Of a stretch of DNA of 64,000 nt, positions 22,898-34,552 are shown one piece after another. Source of the stretch: Hydractinia symbiolongicarpus (lineage: Eukaryota > Cnidaria > Hydrozoa > Anthoathecata > Hydractiniidae); contig NC_079882.1 in the NCBI RefSeq assembly GCF_029227915.1, positions 32,046,001 through 32,110,000 of the forward strand, written 5' to 3'. Under the pieces are notes generated by a model. It was not told the origin of the DNA. It worked only from the letters and a program-made list of their open reading frames with translations, and ran no database searches. The translations under genes and the position numbers were made by a program. Every line of letters begins with the position of its first letter. Position 1 is the first letter of the stretch.

Positions 22898-24385
22898 GTT
22901 TTCGTTTGCCGGCGATTAAACTTCTTTTATTCAGCGTCTCATCAAAAATGAAAACATTTTTAAAAACTACAAGTCTTATGCGTTTTAGTGATGAAAAAAT
23001 AATTGAAAAAATCGTTCTGGAAATGAGTTTACTCCCTGGGTACTTTCTTTGTATACTTTTGACTATACGGGCCGAGTCCAGGATTTACGGGAAATCGCAG
23101 GTTTTCGTTTGCCGGCGATTAAACTTCTTTTATTCAGCGTCTTATCAAAAATGAAAACATTTTTAAAAACTACAAGTCTCATGCGTTTTAGTGGTGAAAA
23201 AGTGATTTAAAAAATCGTTCGGGAAATGAGTTTACTCCCTGGGTATTTTCTTTGTATACTTTTGACTATACGGGCCAAGCCCGGCATTTACGGGAAATCG
23301 CGGGTTTTCGTTTGCCGGCGATTAAACTTCTTTTATTCAGCGTCTCATCAAAAATGAAAACATTTTTGAAAACTACAAGTCTCATGCGTTTTAGTGGTCA
23401 AAAATAATTTAAAAAATCGTTCGGGAAATGAGTTTACTCCCTGGGTACTTTCTTTGTATACTTTTGACTGTACGGGCCAAGCCGGGATTTACGGGAAATC
23501 ACGGGTTTTCGTTTGCCGGCGATTAAACTTCTTTTATTCAGCGTCTCATCAAAAATGAAAACGTTTTTAAAAACTACAAGTCTTATGCGTTTTAGTGATG
23601 AAAAAATAATTTAAAAAATCGTTCTGGAAATGAGTTTACTCCCTGGGTACTTTGTTTGTATACTTTTGACTATACGGGCCGAGTCCAGGATTTACGGGAA
23701 ATCGCAGGTTTTCGTTTGCCGGCGATTAAACTTCTTTTATTCAGCGTCTCATCAAAAATGAAAACAATTTTAAAAACTACAAGTCTCATGCGCTTTAGTG
23801 GTGAAAAAGTGATTTAAAAAATCGTTCGGGAAATGAGTTTACTCCCTGGGTACTTTCTTTGTATACTTTTGACTATACGGCCAAGCCCGGGATTTACGGG
23901 AAATCGCGGGTCTTCGATTGCCGGCGATTAAACTTCTTTTATTCAGCGTCTCATCAAAAATGAAAACATTTTTGAAAACCAAAAGTCTCATGCGTTTTAG
24001 TGGTGAAAAAATAATTTAAAAAATCGTTCGGGAAATGAGTTTACTCCCTGGGTACTTTCTTTGTATACTTTTGACTATGCGGGCCAAGCCGGGATTTACG
24101 GGAAATCGCGGGTTTTCGTTTGCCGGCGATTAAACTTCTTTTATTCAGCGTCTCATCAAAAATGAAAACATTTTTAAAAACTACAAGTCTTATGCGTTTT
24201 AGTGATGAAAAAATAATTGAAAAAATCGTTCTGGAAATGAGTTTACTCACAGGGTACTTTCTTTGTATACATTCGACTATACGTGCCAAGCCCGGGATTT
24301 ACGGGAAATCTCGGGTTTTCGTTTGCCGGCGATTAAACTGCTTCTATTCAGCGTCTCATCAAAAATGAAAACATTCTTGAAAACT
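22898..24385. repeat. 2,631-bp-spaced block, copy 2 (about 1.49 kb)
   Basis: The partner of 20,267-21,754, with a few private changes such as TACTTTGTTTGTATAC near 23,650, TCTTCGATTGCC near 23,912 and CTATGCGGGCC near 24,075. One A is missing in GGTCAAAATAATTT near 23,398. The match is lost after AAAACTACAAG near 24,385. Confidence 0.8.
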
Positions 24386-24432
24386 ACAAGTTTCATGCGT
24401 TTTAGTGGTGTAATAATAATTTAAAAAATCGT
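24230..24432. repeat. Type C monomer (example), 203 bp
   Basis: A distinctive class recognised by ACTCACAGGGTAC, TATACATTCGACTATACGTG, AATCTCGGG, CTGCTTCTATTC, AAGTTTCATGCG and often GGTGTAATAATAATTT. It sits in the slot normally taken by type B (entered through CGTTCTGG, or CATTCTGG in two copies) but has the type A core CCAAGCCCGGG. Similar copies start near 19,180, 21,600, 27,270, 42,050, 43,060, 43,870, 44,880, 46,500, 47,310, 48,930, 49,740, 58,440, 60,050 and 63,090. Relatives lacking some of the marks lie near 13,380, 25,250, 28,290 and 50,750. It is a useful landmark for the HORs of 41-50 kb. Confidence 0.88.
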
Positions 24433-24635
24433 TTGGGAAATGAGTTTACTCCCTGGGTACTTTTTTTGTATACTTTTGACTATACGGGCCGAATCCAGGA
24501 TTTACGGGAAATCGCAGGTTTTCGTTTGCCGGCGATTAAACTTCTTTTATTCAGCGTCTTATCAAAAATGAAAACATTTTTGAAAACTACAAGTCTCATG
24601 CGTTTTAGTGGTCAAAAAATAATTTAAAAAATCGT
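24433..24635. repeat. Chimeric monomer B/M1, crossover at 24,561-24,581
   Basis: The left part is a type B unit carrying GCGTCTTATC (as at 20,400-20,580) and the right part is an M1 unit (TTTTTGAAAACTACAAG, GGTCAAAAAATAA). The next unit is M2 (GACTGTACGAGCC), as would follow M1. Length is kept at 203 bp. The switch lies between the T of CTTATC near 24,560 and the G of TTTTTGAAAAC near 24,582. The same chimera is present at 27,469-27,671, so it arose before the 3,036-bp duplication. Confidence 0.78.
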
Positions 24636-25443
24636 TCGGGAAATGAGTTTACTCCCTGGGTACTTTCTTTGTATACTTTTGACTGTACGAGCCAAGCCGG
24701 GATTTACGGGAAATCACGGGTTTTCGTTTGCCGGCGATTAAACTTCTTTTATTCAGCGTCTCATCAAAAATGAAAACATTTTTAAAAACTACAAGTCTTA
24801 TGCGTTTTAGTGGTGAAAAAATAATTTAAAAAATCGTTCTGGAAATGAGTTTACTCCCTGGGTACTTTCTTTGTATACATTTGACTATGCGGTCCAAGCC
24901 CGGGATTTACGGGAAATCGCGGGTTTTCGTTTGCCGGCGATTAAACTTCTTTTATTCAGCGTCTCATCAAAAATGAAAACATTCTTGAAAACTACAAGTC
25001 TCATGCGTTTTAGTGGTGAAAAAATAATTTAAAAAAACGTTCGGGAAATGAGTTTACTCCCTGGGTACTTTCTTTGTATACTTTTGACTATACGGGCCAA
25101 GCCGGGATTTACGGGAAATCGCGGGTTTTCGTTTGCCGGCGATTAAACTTCTTTTATTCAGCGTCTCATCAAAAATGAAAACATTTTTAAAAACTACAAG
25201 TCTTATGCGTTTTAGTGGTGAAAAAATAATTTAAAAAATCGTTCTGGAAATGAGTTTACTCACAGGGTACTTTCTTTGTATACATTCGACTATACGGGCG
25301 AAGCCCGGGATTTACGGGAAATCGCGGGATTTCGTTTGCCGGCGATTTAACCTCTTTCATTAAGCGTCTCATCAAAATGAAAACATTTTTGAAAACTACA
25401 AGTCTCATGCGTTTTAGTGGTGAAAAAATAATTTAAAAAAACG

Positions 25444-25646
25444 TTCGGGAAATGAGTTTACTCCCTTGGTACTTTCTTTGTATACTTTTGACTATACGGG
25501 CCGAGTGCGGGATTTACGGGAAGTCGCGGATTTTCGTTTGCCGGCGATTAAACTTCTTTTATTCAGCGTCCCATCAAATATGAAAATATTTTTGAAAACT
25601 ACAAGTCTCATGCGTTTAGTGGTAAAGAAATAATATAAAAAATCGT
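25444..25646. repeat. Type D divergent monomer (example)
   Basis: The most diverged full-length class in the window. Marks are CTCCCTTGGTAC, CCGAGTGCGGG, GGAAGTCGCGGATTTTCG, GCGTCCCATCAAATATG, AAAATATTTTTG, CATGCGTTTAGTGG (one T fewer) and AATAATATAAAAAATCG. Full copies are found here, near 28,480 and near 50,940. A monomer near 54,180-54,385 has the D-type second half (GCGTCCCATCAAATTTG onward) attached to an ordinary first half. Each full copy follows a monomer with AAACCTCTTTCATTAAGC, so a two-monomer module was copied as a block. Confidence 0.88.
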
Positions 25647-26538
25647 TCGGCAAATGAGTTTACTCCCTGGGTACTTTCTTTGTATACTTTTGACTATACG
25701 GGCCAAGCCCGGGATTTACGGGAAATCGCGGGTTTTCGTTTGCCGGCGATTAAACTTCTTTTATTCAGCGTCTCATCAAAAATGAAAACATTTTTAAAAA
25801 CTACAAGTCTTATGCGTTTTAGTGGTGAAAAAATAATTTAAAAAATCGTTCTGGAAATGAGTGTACTCCCTGGGTACTTTCTTTGTATACTTTTGACTAT
25901 ACGGGCCGAATCCGGGATTTAGGGAAATCGCAGGTTTTCGTTTGCCGGCGATTAAACTGCTTTTTTTCAGCGTCTCATCAAAAATGAAAACATTTTTGAA
26001 AACTACAAGTCTCATGCGTTTTAGTGGTGAAAAAATAATTTAAAAAATCGTTCGGGAAATGAGTTTACTCCCTGGGTACTTTCTTTGTATACTTTTGACT
26101 ATACGGCCAAGCCCGGGATTTACGGGAAATTGCGGGTTTTCGTTTGCCGGGGATTAAACTTCTTTTATTCAGCGTCTCATCAAAAATGAAAACATTTTTG
26201 AAAACTACAAGTTTCATGCGTTTTAGTGGTGAAAAAATAATTTAAAAAATCGTTCGGGAAATGAGTTTACTCCCTGGGTACTTTCTTTGTATACTTTTGA
26301 CTATACGGGCCAAGCCGGGATTTACGGGAAATCGCGGGTTTTCGTTTGCCGGCGATAAATCTTCTTTTATTCAGCGTCTCATCAAAAATGAAAACATTTT
26401 TAAAAACTACAAGTCTTATGCGTTTTAGTGGTGAAAAAATAATTTGAAAAATCCTTCTGGAAATGAGTTTACTCCCTGGGTACTTTCTTTGTATACTTTT
26501 GACTATACGGGCCAAGCCCGGGATTTACGGGAAGTCGC

Positions 26539-29500
26539 GGGTTTTCGTTTGCCGGCGATTAAACTTCTTTTATTCAGCGTCTCATCAAAAATGAAAACGT
26601 TTTTAAAAACTACAAGTCTTATGCGTTTTAGTGATGAAAAAATAATTTAAAAAATCGTTCTGGAAATGAGTTTACTCCCTGGGTACTTTGTTTGTATACT
26701 TTTGACTATACGGGCCGAGTCCAGGATTTACGGGAAATCGCAGGTTTTCGTTTGCCGGCGATTAAACTTCTTTTATTCAGCGTCTCATCAAAAATGAAAA
26801 CAATTTTAAAAACTACAAGTCTCATGCGCTTTAGTGGTGAAAAAGTGATTTAAAAAATCGTTCGGGAAATGAGTTTACTCCCTGGGTACTTTCTTTGTAT
26901 ACTTTTGACTATACGGCCAAGCCCGGGATTTACGGGAAATCGCGGGTCTTCGTTTGCCGGCGATTAAACTTCTTTTATTCAGCGTCTCATCAAAAATGAA
27001 AACATTTTTGAAAACCAAAAGTCTCATGCGTTTTAGTGGTGAAAAAATAATTTAAAAAATCGTTCGGAAAATGAGTTTACTCCCTGGGTACTTTCTTTGT
27101 ATACTTTTGACTATACGGGCCAAGCCGGGATTTACGGGAAATCGCGGGTTTTCGTTTGCCGGCGATTAAACTTCTTTTATTCAGCGTCTCATCAAAAATG
27201 AAAACATTTTTAAAAACTACAAGTCTTATGCGTTTTAGTGATGAAAAAATAATTGAAAAAATCGTTCTGGAAATGAGTTTACTCACAGGGTACTTTCTTT
27301 GTATACATTCGACTATACGTGCCAAGCCCGGGATTTACGGGAAATCTCGGGTTTTCGTTTGCCGGCGATTAAACTGCTTCTATTCAGCGTCTCATCAAAA
27401 ATGAAAACATTCTTGAAAACTACAAGTTTCATGCGTTTTAGTGGTGTAATAATAATTTAAAAAATCGTTTGGGAAATGAGTTTACTCCCTGGGTACTTTT
27501 TTTGTATACTTTTGACTATACGGGCCGAATCCAGGATTTACGGGAAATCGCAGGTTTTCGTTTGCCGGCGATTAAACTTCTTTTATTCAGCGTCTTATCA
27601 AAAATGAAAACATTTTTGAAAACTACAAGTCTCATGCGTTTTAGTGGTCAAAAAATAATTTAAAAAATCGTTCGGGAAATGAGTTTACTCCCTGGGTACT
27701 TTCTTTGTATACTTTTGACTGTACGAGCCAAGCCGGGATTTACGGGAAATCACGGGTTTTCGTTTGCCGGCGATTAAACTTCTTTTATTCAGCGTCTCAT
27801 CAAAAATGAAAACATTTTTAAAAACTACAAGTCTTATGCGTTTTAGTGGTGAAAAAATAATTTAAAAAATCGTTCTGGAAATGAGTTTACTCCCTGGGTA
27901 CTTTCTTTGTATACATTTGACTATGCGGTCCAAGCCCGGGATTTACGGGAAATCGCGGGTTTTCGTTTGCCGGCGATTAAACTTCTTTTATTCAGCGTCT
28001 CATCAAAAATGAAAACATTCTTGAAAACTACAAGTCTCATGCGTTTTAGTGGTGAAAAAATAATTTAAAAAAACGTTCGGGAAATGAGTTTACTCCCTGG
28101 GTACTTTCTTTGTATACTTTTGACTATACGGGCCAAGCCGGGATTTACGGGAAATCGCGGGTTTTCGTTTGCCGGCGATTAAACTTCTTTTATTCAGCGT
28201 CTCATCAAAAATGAAAACATTTTTAAAAACTACAAGTCTTATGCGTTTTAGTGGTGAAAAAATAATTTAAAAAATCGTTCTGGAAATGAGTTTACTCACA
28301 GGGTACTTTCTTTGTATACATTCGACTATACGGGCGAAGCCCGGGATTTACGGGAAATCGCGGGATTTCGTTTGCCGGCGATTAAACCTCTTTCATTAAG
28401 CGTCTCATCAAAATGAAAACATTTTTGAAAACTACAAGTCTCATGCGTTTTAGTGGTGAAAAAATAATTTAAAAAAACGTTCGGGAAATGAGTTTACTCC
28501 CTTGGTACTTTCTTTGTATACTTTTGACTATACGGGCCGAGTGCGGGATTTACGGGAAGTCGCGGATTTTCGTTTGCCGGCGATTAAACTTCTTTTATTC
28601 AGCGTCCCATCAAATATGAAAATATTTTTGAAAACTACAAGTCTCATGCGTTTAGTGGTAAAGAAATAATATAAAAAATCGTTCGGCAAATGAGTTTACT
28701 CCCTGGGTACTTTCTTTGTATACTTTTGACTATACGGGCCAAGCCCGGGATTTACGGGAAATCGCGGGTTTTCGTTTGCCGGCGATTAAACTTCTTTTAT
28801 TCAGCGTCTCATCAAAAATGAAAACATTTTTAAAAACTACAAGTCTTATGCGTTTTAGTGGTGAAAAAATAATTTAAAAAATCGTTCTGGAAATGAGTGT
28901 ACTCCCTGGGTACTTTCTTTGTATACTTTTGACTATACGGGCCGAATCCGGGATTTAGGGAAATCGCAGGTTTTCGTTTGCCGGCGATTAAACTGCTTTT
29001 TTTCAGCGTCTCATCAAAAATGAAAACATTTTTGAAAACTACAAGTCTCATGCGTTTTAGTGGTGAAAAAATAATTTAAAAAATCGTTCGGGAAATGAGT
29101 TTACTCCCTGGGTACTTTCTTTGTATACTTTTGACTATACGGCCAAGCCCGGGATTTACGGGAAATTGCGGGTTTTCGTTTGCCGGGGATTAAACTTCTT
29201 TTATTCAGCGTCTCATCAAAAATGAAAACATTTTTGAAAACTACAAGTTTCATGCGTTTTAGTGGTGAAAAAATAATTTAAAAAATCGTTCGGGAAATGA
29301 GTTTACTCCCTGGGTACTTTCTTTGTATACTTTTGACTATACGGGCCAAGCCGGGATTTACGGGAAATCGCGGGTTTTCGTTTGCCGGCGATAAATCTTC
29401 TTTTATTCAGCGTCTCATCAAAAATGAAAACATTTTTAAAAACTACAAGTCTTATGCGTTTTAGTGGTGAAAAAATAATTTGAAAAATCCTTCTGGAAAT

Positions 29501-29574
29501 GAGTTTACTCCCTGGGTACTTTCTTTGTATACTTTTGACTATACGGGCCAAGCCCGGGATTTACGGGAAGTCGC
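26539..29574. repeat. 3,036-bp fifteen-monomer HOR, copy 2
   Basis: The second tandem copy of the 3,036-bp block; the match continues about 60 bp past the nominal end. It contains the same C monomer near 27,266, chimeric monomer at 27,469 and D module near 28,300-28,680. Its last four monomers were duplicated again (809 bp). Confidence 0.9.
28766..29574. repeat. 809-bp tetramer duplication, copy 1
   Basis: Four monomers (with ATGAGTGTACTCC, CCGAATCCGGG, GGGGATTAAAC, GATAAATCTTC and AATTTGAAAAATCC) that are repeated at 29,575-30,383. It is nested in the right end of the second 3,036-bp copy, so this duplication came after that one. Confidence 0.85.
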
Positions 29575-30383
29575 GGGTTTTCGTTTGCCGGCGATTAAAC
29601 TTCTTTTATTCAGCGTCTCATCAAAAATGAAAACATTTCTAAAAACTACAAGTCTTATGCGTTTTAGTGGTGAAAAAATAATTTAAAAAATCGTTCTGGA
29701 AATGAGTGTACTCCCTGGGTACTTTCTTTGTATACTTTTGACTATACGGGCCGAATCCGGGATTTAGGGAAATCGCAGGTTTTCGTTTGCCGGCGATTAA
29801 ACTGCTTTTTTTCAGCGTCTCATCAAAAATGAAAACATTTTTGAAAACTACAAGTCTCATGCGTTTTAGTGGTGAAAAAATAATTTAAAAAATCGTTCGG
29901 GAAATGAGTTTACTCCCTGGGTACTTTCTTTGTATACTTTTGACTATACGGCCAAGCCCGGGATTTACGGGAAATCGCGGGTTTTCGTTTGCTGGGGATT
30001 AAACTTCTTTTATTCAGCGTCTCATCAAAAATGAAAACATTTTTGAAAACTACAAGTTTCATGCGTTTTAGTGGTGAAAAAATAATTTAAAAAATCGTTC
30101 GGGAAATGAGTTTACACCCTGGGTACTTTCTTTGTATACTTTTGACTATACGGGCCAAGCCGGGATTTACGGAAAATCGCGGGTTTTCGTTTGCCGGCGA
30201 TAAATCTTCTTTTATTCAGCGTCTCATCAAAAATGAAAACATTTTTAAAAACTACAAGTCTTATGCGTTTTAGTGGTGAAAAAATAATTTGAAAAATCCT
30301 TCTGGAAATGAGTTTACTCCCTGGGTACTTTCTTTGTATACTTTTGACTATACGGGCCAAGCCCGGGATTTACGGGAAATCGC
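29575..30383. repeat. 809-bp tetramer duplication, copy 2
   Basis: The second copy of the preceding tetramer. Differences seen are CATTTCTAAAAAC near 29,635, AAATCGCGGG for AAATTGCGGG, TTTGCTGGGG for TTTGCCGGGG near 29,990, TTTACACCC for TTTACTCCC near 30,112, and TTTACGGAAAATCG near 30,168. It leads into the ACTTCCTGGG unit that starts domain III. Confidence 0.85.
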
Positions 30384-30705
30384 GGGTTTTCGTTTGCCGG
30401 CGATTAAACTTCTTTTATTCAGCGTCTCATCAAAAATGAAAACATTTTTAAAAACTACAAGTCTTATGCGTTTTAGTGGTGAAAAAATAATTTAAATAAT
30501 CGTTCTGGAAATGAGTTTACTCCCTGGGTACTTTCTTTGTATACTTTTGACTATACGGGCCGAGTCCGGGATTTACGGGAAATCGCAGGTTTTCGTTTGC
30601 CGGCGATTAAACTGCTTTTATTCAGCGTCTCATCAAAAATGAAAACATTTTTGAAAACTACAAGTCTCATGCGTTTTAGTGGTGAAAAAATAATTTAAAA
30701 ATCGT

Positions 30706-32932
30706 TCGGGAAATGAGCTAACTTCCTGGGTACTTTCTTTGTATACTTTTGACTATACGGGCCAAGCCGGGATTTACGGGAAATCGCGGGTTTTCGTTTG
30801 CCGGCGATTAAACTTCTTTTATTCAGCGTCTCATCAAAAATGAAAACATTTTTAAAAACTACAAGTCTTATGCGTTTTAGTGGTGAAAAAATAATTTAAA
30901 AAATCCTTCTGGGAATGAGTTTACTCCCTGGGTACTTTCTTTGTATACTTTTGACTATACGGGCCAAGCCCGGGATTTACGGGAAATCGCGGGTTTTCGT
31001 TTGCCGGCGATTAAACTTTTTTTATTCAGCGTCTCATCAAAAATGAAAACATTTTTAAAAACTACAAGTCTTATGCGTTTTAGTGGTGAAAAAATAATTT
31101 AAAAAATCGTTCTGGAAATGAGTTTACTCCCTGGGTACTTTCTTTGTATACTTTTGACTATACGGGTCAAGCCGGGATTTACAGGAAATCGCGGGTTTTC
31201 GTTTGCCGGCGATTAAACTGCTTTTATTCAGCGTCTCATCAAAAATGAAAACATTCTTGAAAACTACAAGTCTCATGCGTTTTAGTGGTGAAATAATAAT
31301 TTAAAAAATCGTTTGGGAAATGAGTTTACTCCCTGGGTACTTTCTTTGTATACTTTTGACTATACGGGCCGAGTCCAGGATTTACGGGAAATCGCAGGTT
31401 TTCGTTTGCCGGCGATTAAACTTCTTTTATTCAGCGTCGCATCAAAAATGAAAACATTTTTAAAAACTACAAGTCTCATGCGTTTTAGTGGTGAAAAAGT
31501 GATTTAAAAAATCGTTCGGGAAATGAGTTTACTCCCTGGGTACTTTCTTTGTATACTTTTGACTATACAGCCAAGCCCGGGATTTACGGGAAATCGCGGG
31601 TTTTCGTTTGCCGGCGATTAAACTGCTTCTATTCAGCGTCTCATCAAAAATGAAAACATTCTTGAAAACTACAAGTTTCATGCGATTTAGTGGTGAAATA
31701 ATAGTTTAAAAAATCGTTTGGGAAATGAGTTTACTCCCTGGGTACTTTCTTTGTATACTTTTGACTATACGGGCCGAGTCCAGGATTTACGGGAAATCGC
31801 AGGTTTTCGTTTGCCGGCGATTAAACTGCTTTTATTCAGCGTCTCATCAAAAATGAAAACATTTTTGAAAACTACAAGTCTCATTCGTTTTAGTGGTGAA
31901 AAAATAATTTAAAAAATCGTTCGGGAATAGAGTTTACTTCCTGGGTACTTTCTTTGTATACTTTTGACTATACGGGCCAAGCCCGGGATTTACGGGAAAT
32001 CGCAGGTTTTCGTTTGCCGGCGATTAAACTTCTTTTATTCAGCGTCTCATCAAAAATGAAAACATTTTTAAAAACTGCAAGTCTTATGCGTTTTAGTGGT
32101 GAAAAAATAATTTAAAAAATCGTTCTGGAAATGAGTTTACTCCCTGGGTACTTTCCTTGTATACTTTTGACTATACGGGCCGAGTCCAGGATTTACGGGA
32201 AATCGCAGGTTTTCGTTTGCCGGCGATTAAACTTCTTTTATTCAGCGTCTCATCAAAAATGAAAACAATTTTAAAAACTACAAGTCTCATGCGCTTTAGT
32301 GGTGAAAAAGTGATTTAAAAAATCGTTCGGGAAATGAGTTTACTCCCTGGGTACTTTCTTTGTATACTTTTGACTATACGGCCAAGCCCGGGATTTACGG
32401 GAAATCGCGGGTTTTCGTTTGCCGGCGATTAAACTTCTTTTATTCAGCGTCTCATCAAAAATGAAAACATTTTTGAAAACCAAAAGTCTCATGCGTTTTA
32501 GTGGTGAAAAAATAATTTAAAAAATCGTTCGGGAAATGAGTTTACTCCCTGGGTACTTTCTTTGTATACTTTTGACTATACGGGCCAAGCCGGGATTTAC
32601 GGGAAATCGCGGGTTTTCGTTTGCCGGCGATTAAACTTCTTTTATTCAGCGTCTCATCAAAAATGAAAACATTTTTAAAAACTACAAGTCTTATGCGTTT
32701 TAGTGGTGAAAAAATAATTTAAAAAATCGTTCTGGAAATGAGTTTACTCCCTGGGTACTTTCTTTGTATACTTTTGACTATACGGGCCGAGTCCAGGATT
32801 TAGGGAAATCGCAGGTTTTCGTTTGCCGGCGATTAAACTGCTTTTTTTCAGCGTCTCATCAAAAATGAAAACATTTTTGAAAACTACAAGTCTCACGCGT
32901 TTTAGTGGTGAAAAAATAATTTAAAAAATCGT
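30706..32932. repeat. HOR unit X1, 11 monomers, 2,227 bp
   Basis: The monomers start at about 30,706, 30,908, 31,111, 31,313, 31,516, 31,716, 31,919, 32,123, 32,325, 32,526 and 32,730. This first unit differs slightly from later ones (ATGAGCTAACTTCC at its start, TGCGTTTTAGTGG instead of TGCGTTCTAGTGG in m2), as is common for units at the edge of an array. Confidence 0.9.
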
Positions 32933-34552
32933 TCGGGAAATGAGTTTACTTCCTGGGTACTTTCTTTGTATACTTTTGACTATACGGGTCAAGCCGGGAT
33001 TTACGGGAAATCGCGGGTTTTCGTTTGCCGGCGATTAAACTTCTTTTATTCAGCGTCTCATCAAAAATGAAAACATTTTTAAAAACTACAAGTCTTATGC
33101 GTTTTAGTGGTGAAAAAATAATTTAAAAAATCCTTCTGGGAATGAGTTTACTCCCTGGGTACTTTCTTTGTATACTTTTGACTATACGGGCCAAGCCCGG
33201 GATTTACGGGAAATCGCGGGTTTTCGTTTGCCGGCGATTAAACTTTTTTTATTCAGCGTCTCATCAAAAATGAAAACATTTTTAAAAACTACAAGTCTTA
33301 TGCGTTCTAGTGGTGAAAAAATAATTTAAAAAATCGTTCTGGAAATGAGTTTACTCCCTGGGTACTTTCTTTGTATACTTTTGACTATACGGGTCAAGCC
33401 GGGATTTACAGGAAATCGCGGGTTTTCGTTTGCCGGCGATTAAACTGCTTTTATTCAGCGTCTCATCAAAAATGAAAACATTCTTGAAAACTACAAGTCT
33501 CATGCGTTTTAGTGGTGAAATAATAATTTAAAAAATCGTTTGGGAAATGAGTTTACTCCCTGGGTACTTTCTTTGTATACTTTTGACTATACGGGCCGAG
33601 TCCAGGATTTACGGGAAATCGCAGGTTTTCGTTTGCCGGCGATTAAACTTCTTTTATTCAGCGTCGCATCAAAAATGAAAACATTTTTAAAAACTACAAG
33701 TCTCATGCGTTTTAGTGGTGAAAAAGTGATTTAAAAAATCGTTCGGGAAATGAGTTTACTCCCTGGGTACTTTCTTTGTATACTTTTGACTATACAGCCA
33801 AGCCCGGGATTTACGGGAAATCGCGGGTTTTCGTTTGCCGGCGATTAAACTGCTTCTATTCAGCGTCTCATCAAAAATGAAAACATTCTTGAAAACTACA
33901 AGTTTCATGCGATTTAGTGGTGAAATAATAGTTTAAAAAATCGTTTGGGAAATGAGTTTACTCCCTGGGTACTTTCTTTGTATACTTTTGACTATACGGG
34001 CCGAGTCCAGGATTTACGGGAAATCGCAGGTTTTCGTTTGCCGGCGATTAAACTGCTTTTATTCAGCGTCTCATCAAAAATGAAAACATTTTTGAAAACT
34101 ACAAGTCTCATTCGTTTTAGTGGTGAAAAAATAATTTAAAAAATCGTTCGGGAATAGAGTTTACTTCCTGGGTACTTTCTTTGTATACTTTTGACTATAC
34201 GGGCCAAGCCCGGGATTTACGGGAAATCGCAGGTTTTCGTTTGCCGGCGATTAAACTTCTTTTATTCAGCGTCTCATCAAAAATGAAAACATTTTTAAAA
34301 ACTGCAAGTCTTATGCGTTTTAGTGGTGAAAAAATAATTTAAAAAATCGTTCTGGAAATGAGTTTACTCCCTGGGTACTTTCTTTGTATACTTTTGACTA
34401 TACGGGCCGAGTCCAGGATTTAGGGAAATCGCAGGTTTTCGTTTGCCGGCGATTAAACTGCTTTTTTTCAGCGTCTCATCAAAAATGAAAACATTTTTGA
34501 AAACTACAAGTCTCACGCGTTTTAGTGGTGAAAAAATAATTTAAAAAATCGT
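32933..34552. repeat. HOR unit Y1, 8 monomers, 1,620 bp
   Basis: m1-m7 followed directly by m11. The m7 unit (AAAACTGCAAG near 34,300) leads into the TTTAGGG-type m11 with TACTTTCTTTG, not the TACTTTCCTTG of m8. The join therefore lies in the AT-rich shared tract at about 34,305-34,382. m1 here has GGGTCAAGCCGGG, whereas other m1 copies have GGGCCAAGCCGGG. Confidence 0.9.

Larger units (their letters stand above)
23503..26538. repeat. 3,036-bp fifteen-monomer HOR, copy 1
   Basis: Fifteen monomers followed directly by a second copy at 26,539. The block includes a C monomer, a chimeric B/M1 monomer, the D module and a GATAAATCTTC monomer. Only a few differences from copy 2 were seen: TCTTCGATTGCC against TCTTCGTTTGCC near 23,912, CTATGCGGGCC against CTATACGGGCC near 24,075, GTTCGGGAAATG against GTTCGGAAAATG near 24,030, and GGCGATTTAACC against GGCGATTAAACC near 25,342. 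That implies more than 99.5% identity. Confidence 0.9.
10245..30705. repeat. Domain II: mosaic of several HOR families
   Basis: A patchwork with several local HORs: a dimer (406 bp), m4-m5-m6 triads at 12.1, 14.3 and 16.3 kb, a 607-bp trimer near 22 kb, a 2,631-bp-spaced block, a 3,036-bp tandem duplication and an 809-bp duplication. From about 11.3 kb the 202-bp type A variant (GCCGGG) becomes common. The zone 12,701-13,706 holds three out-of-register lesions and the only clearly non-monomeric sequence in the window. No gene is seen. Confidence 0.8.
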
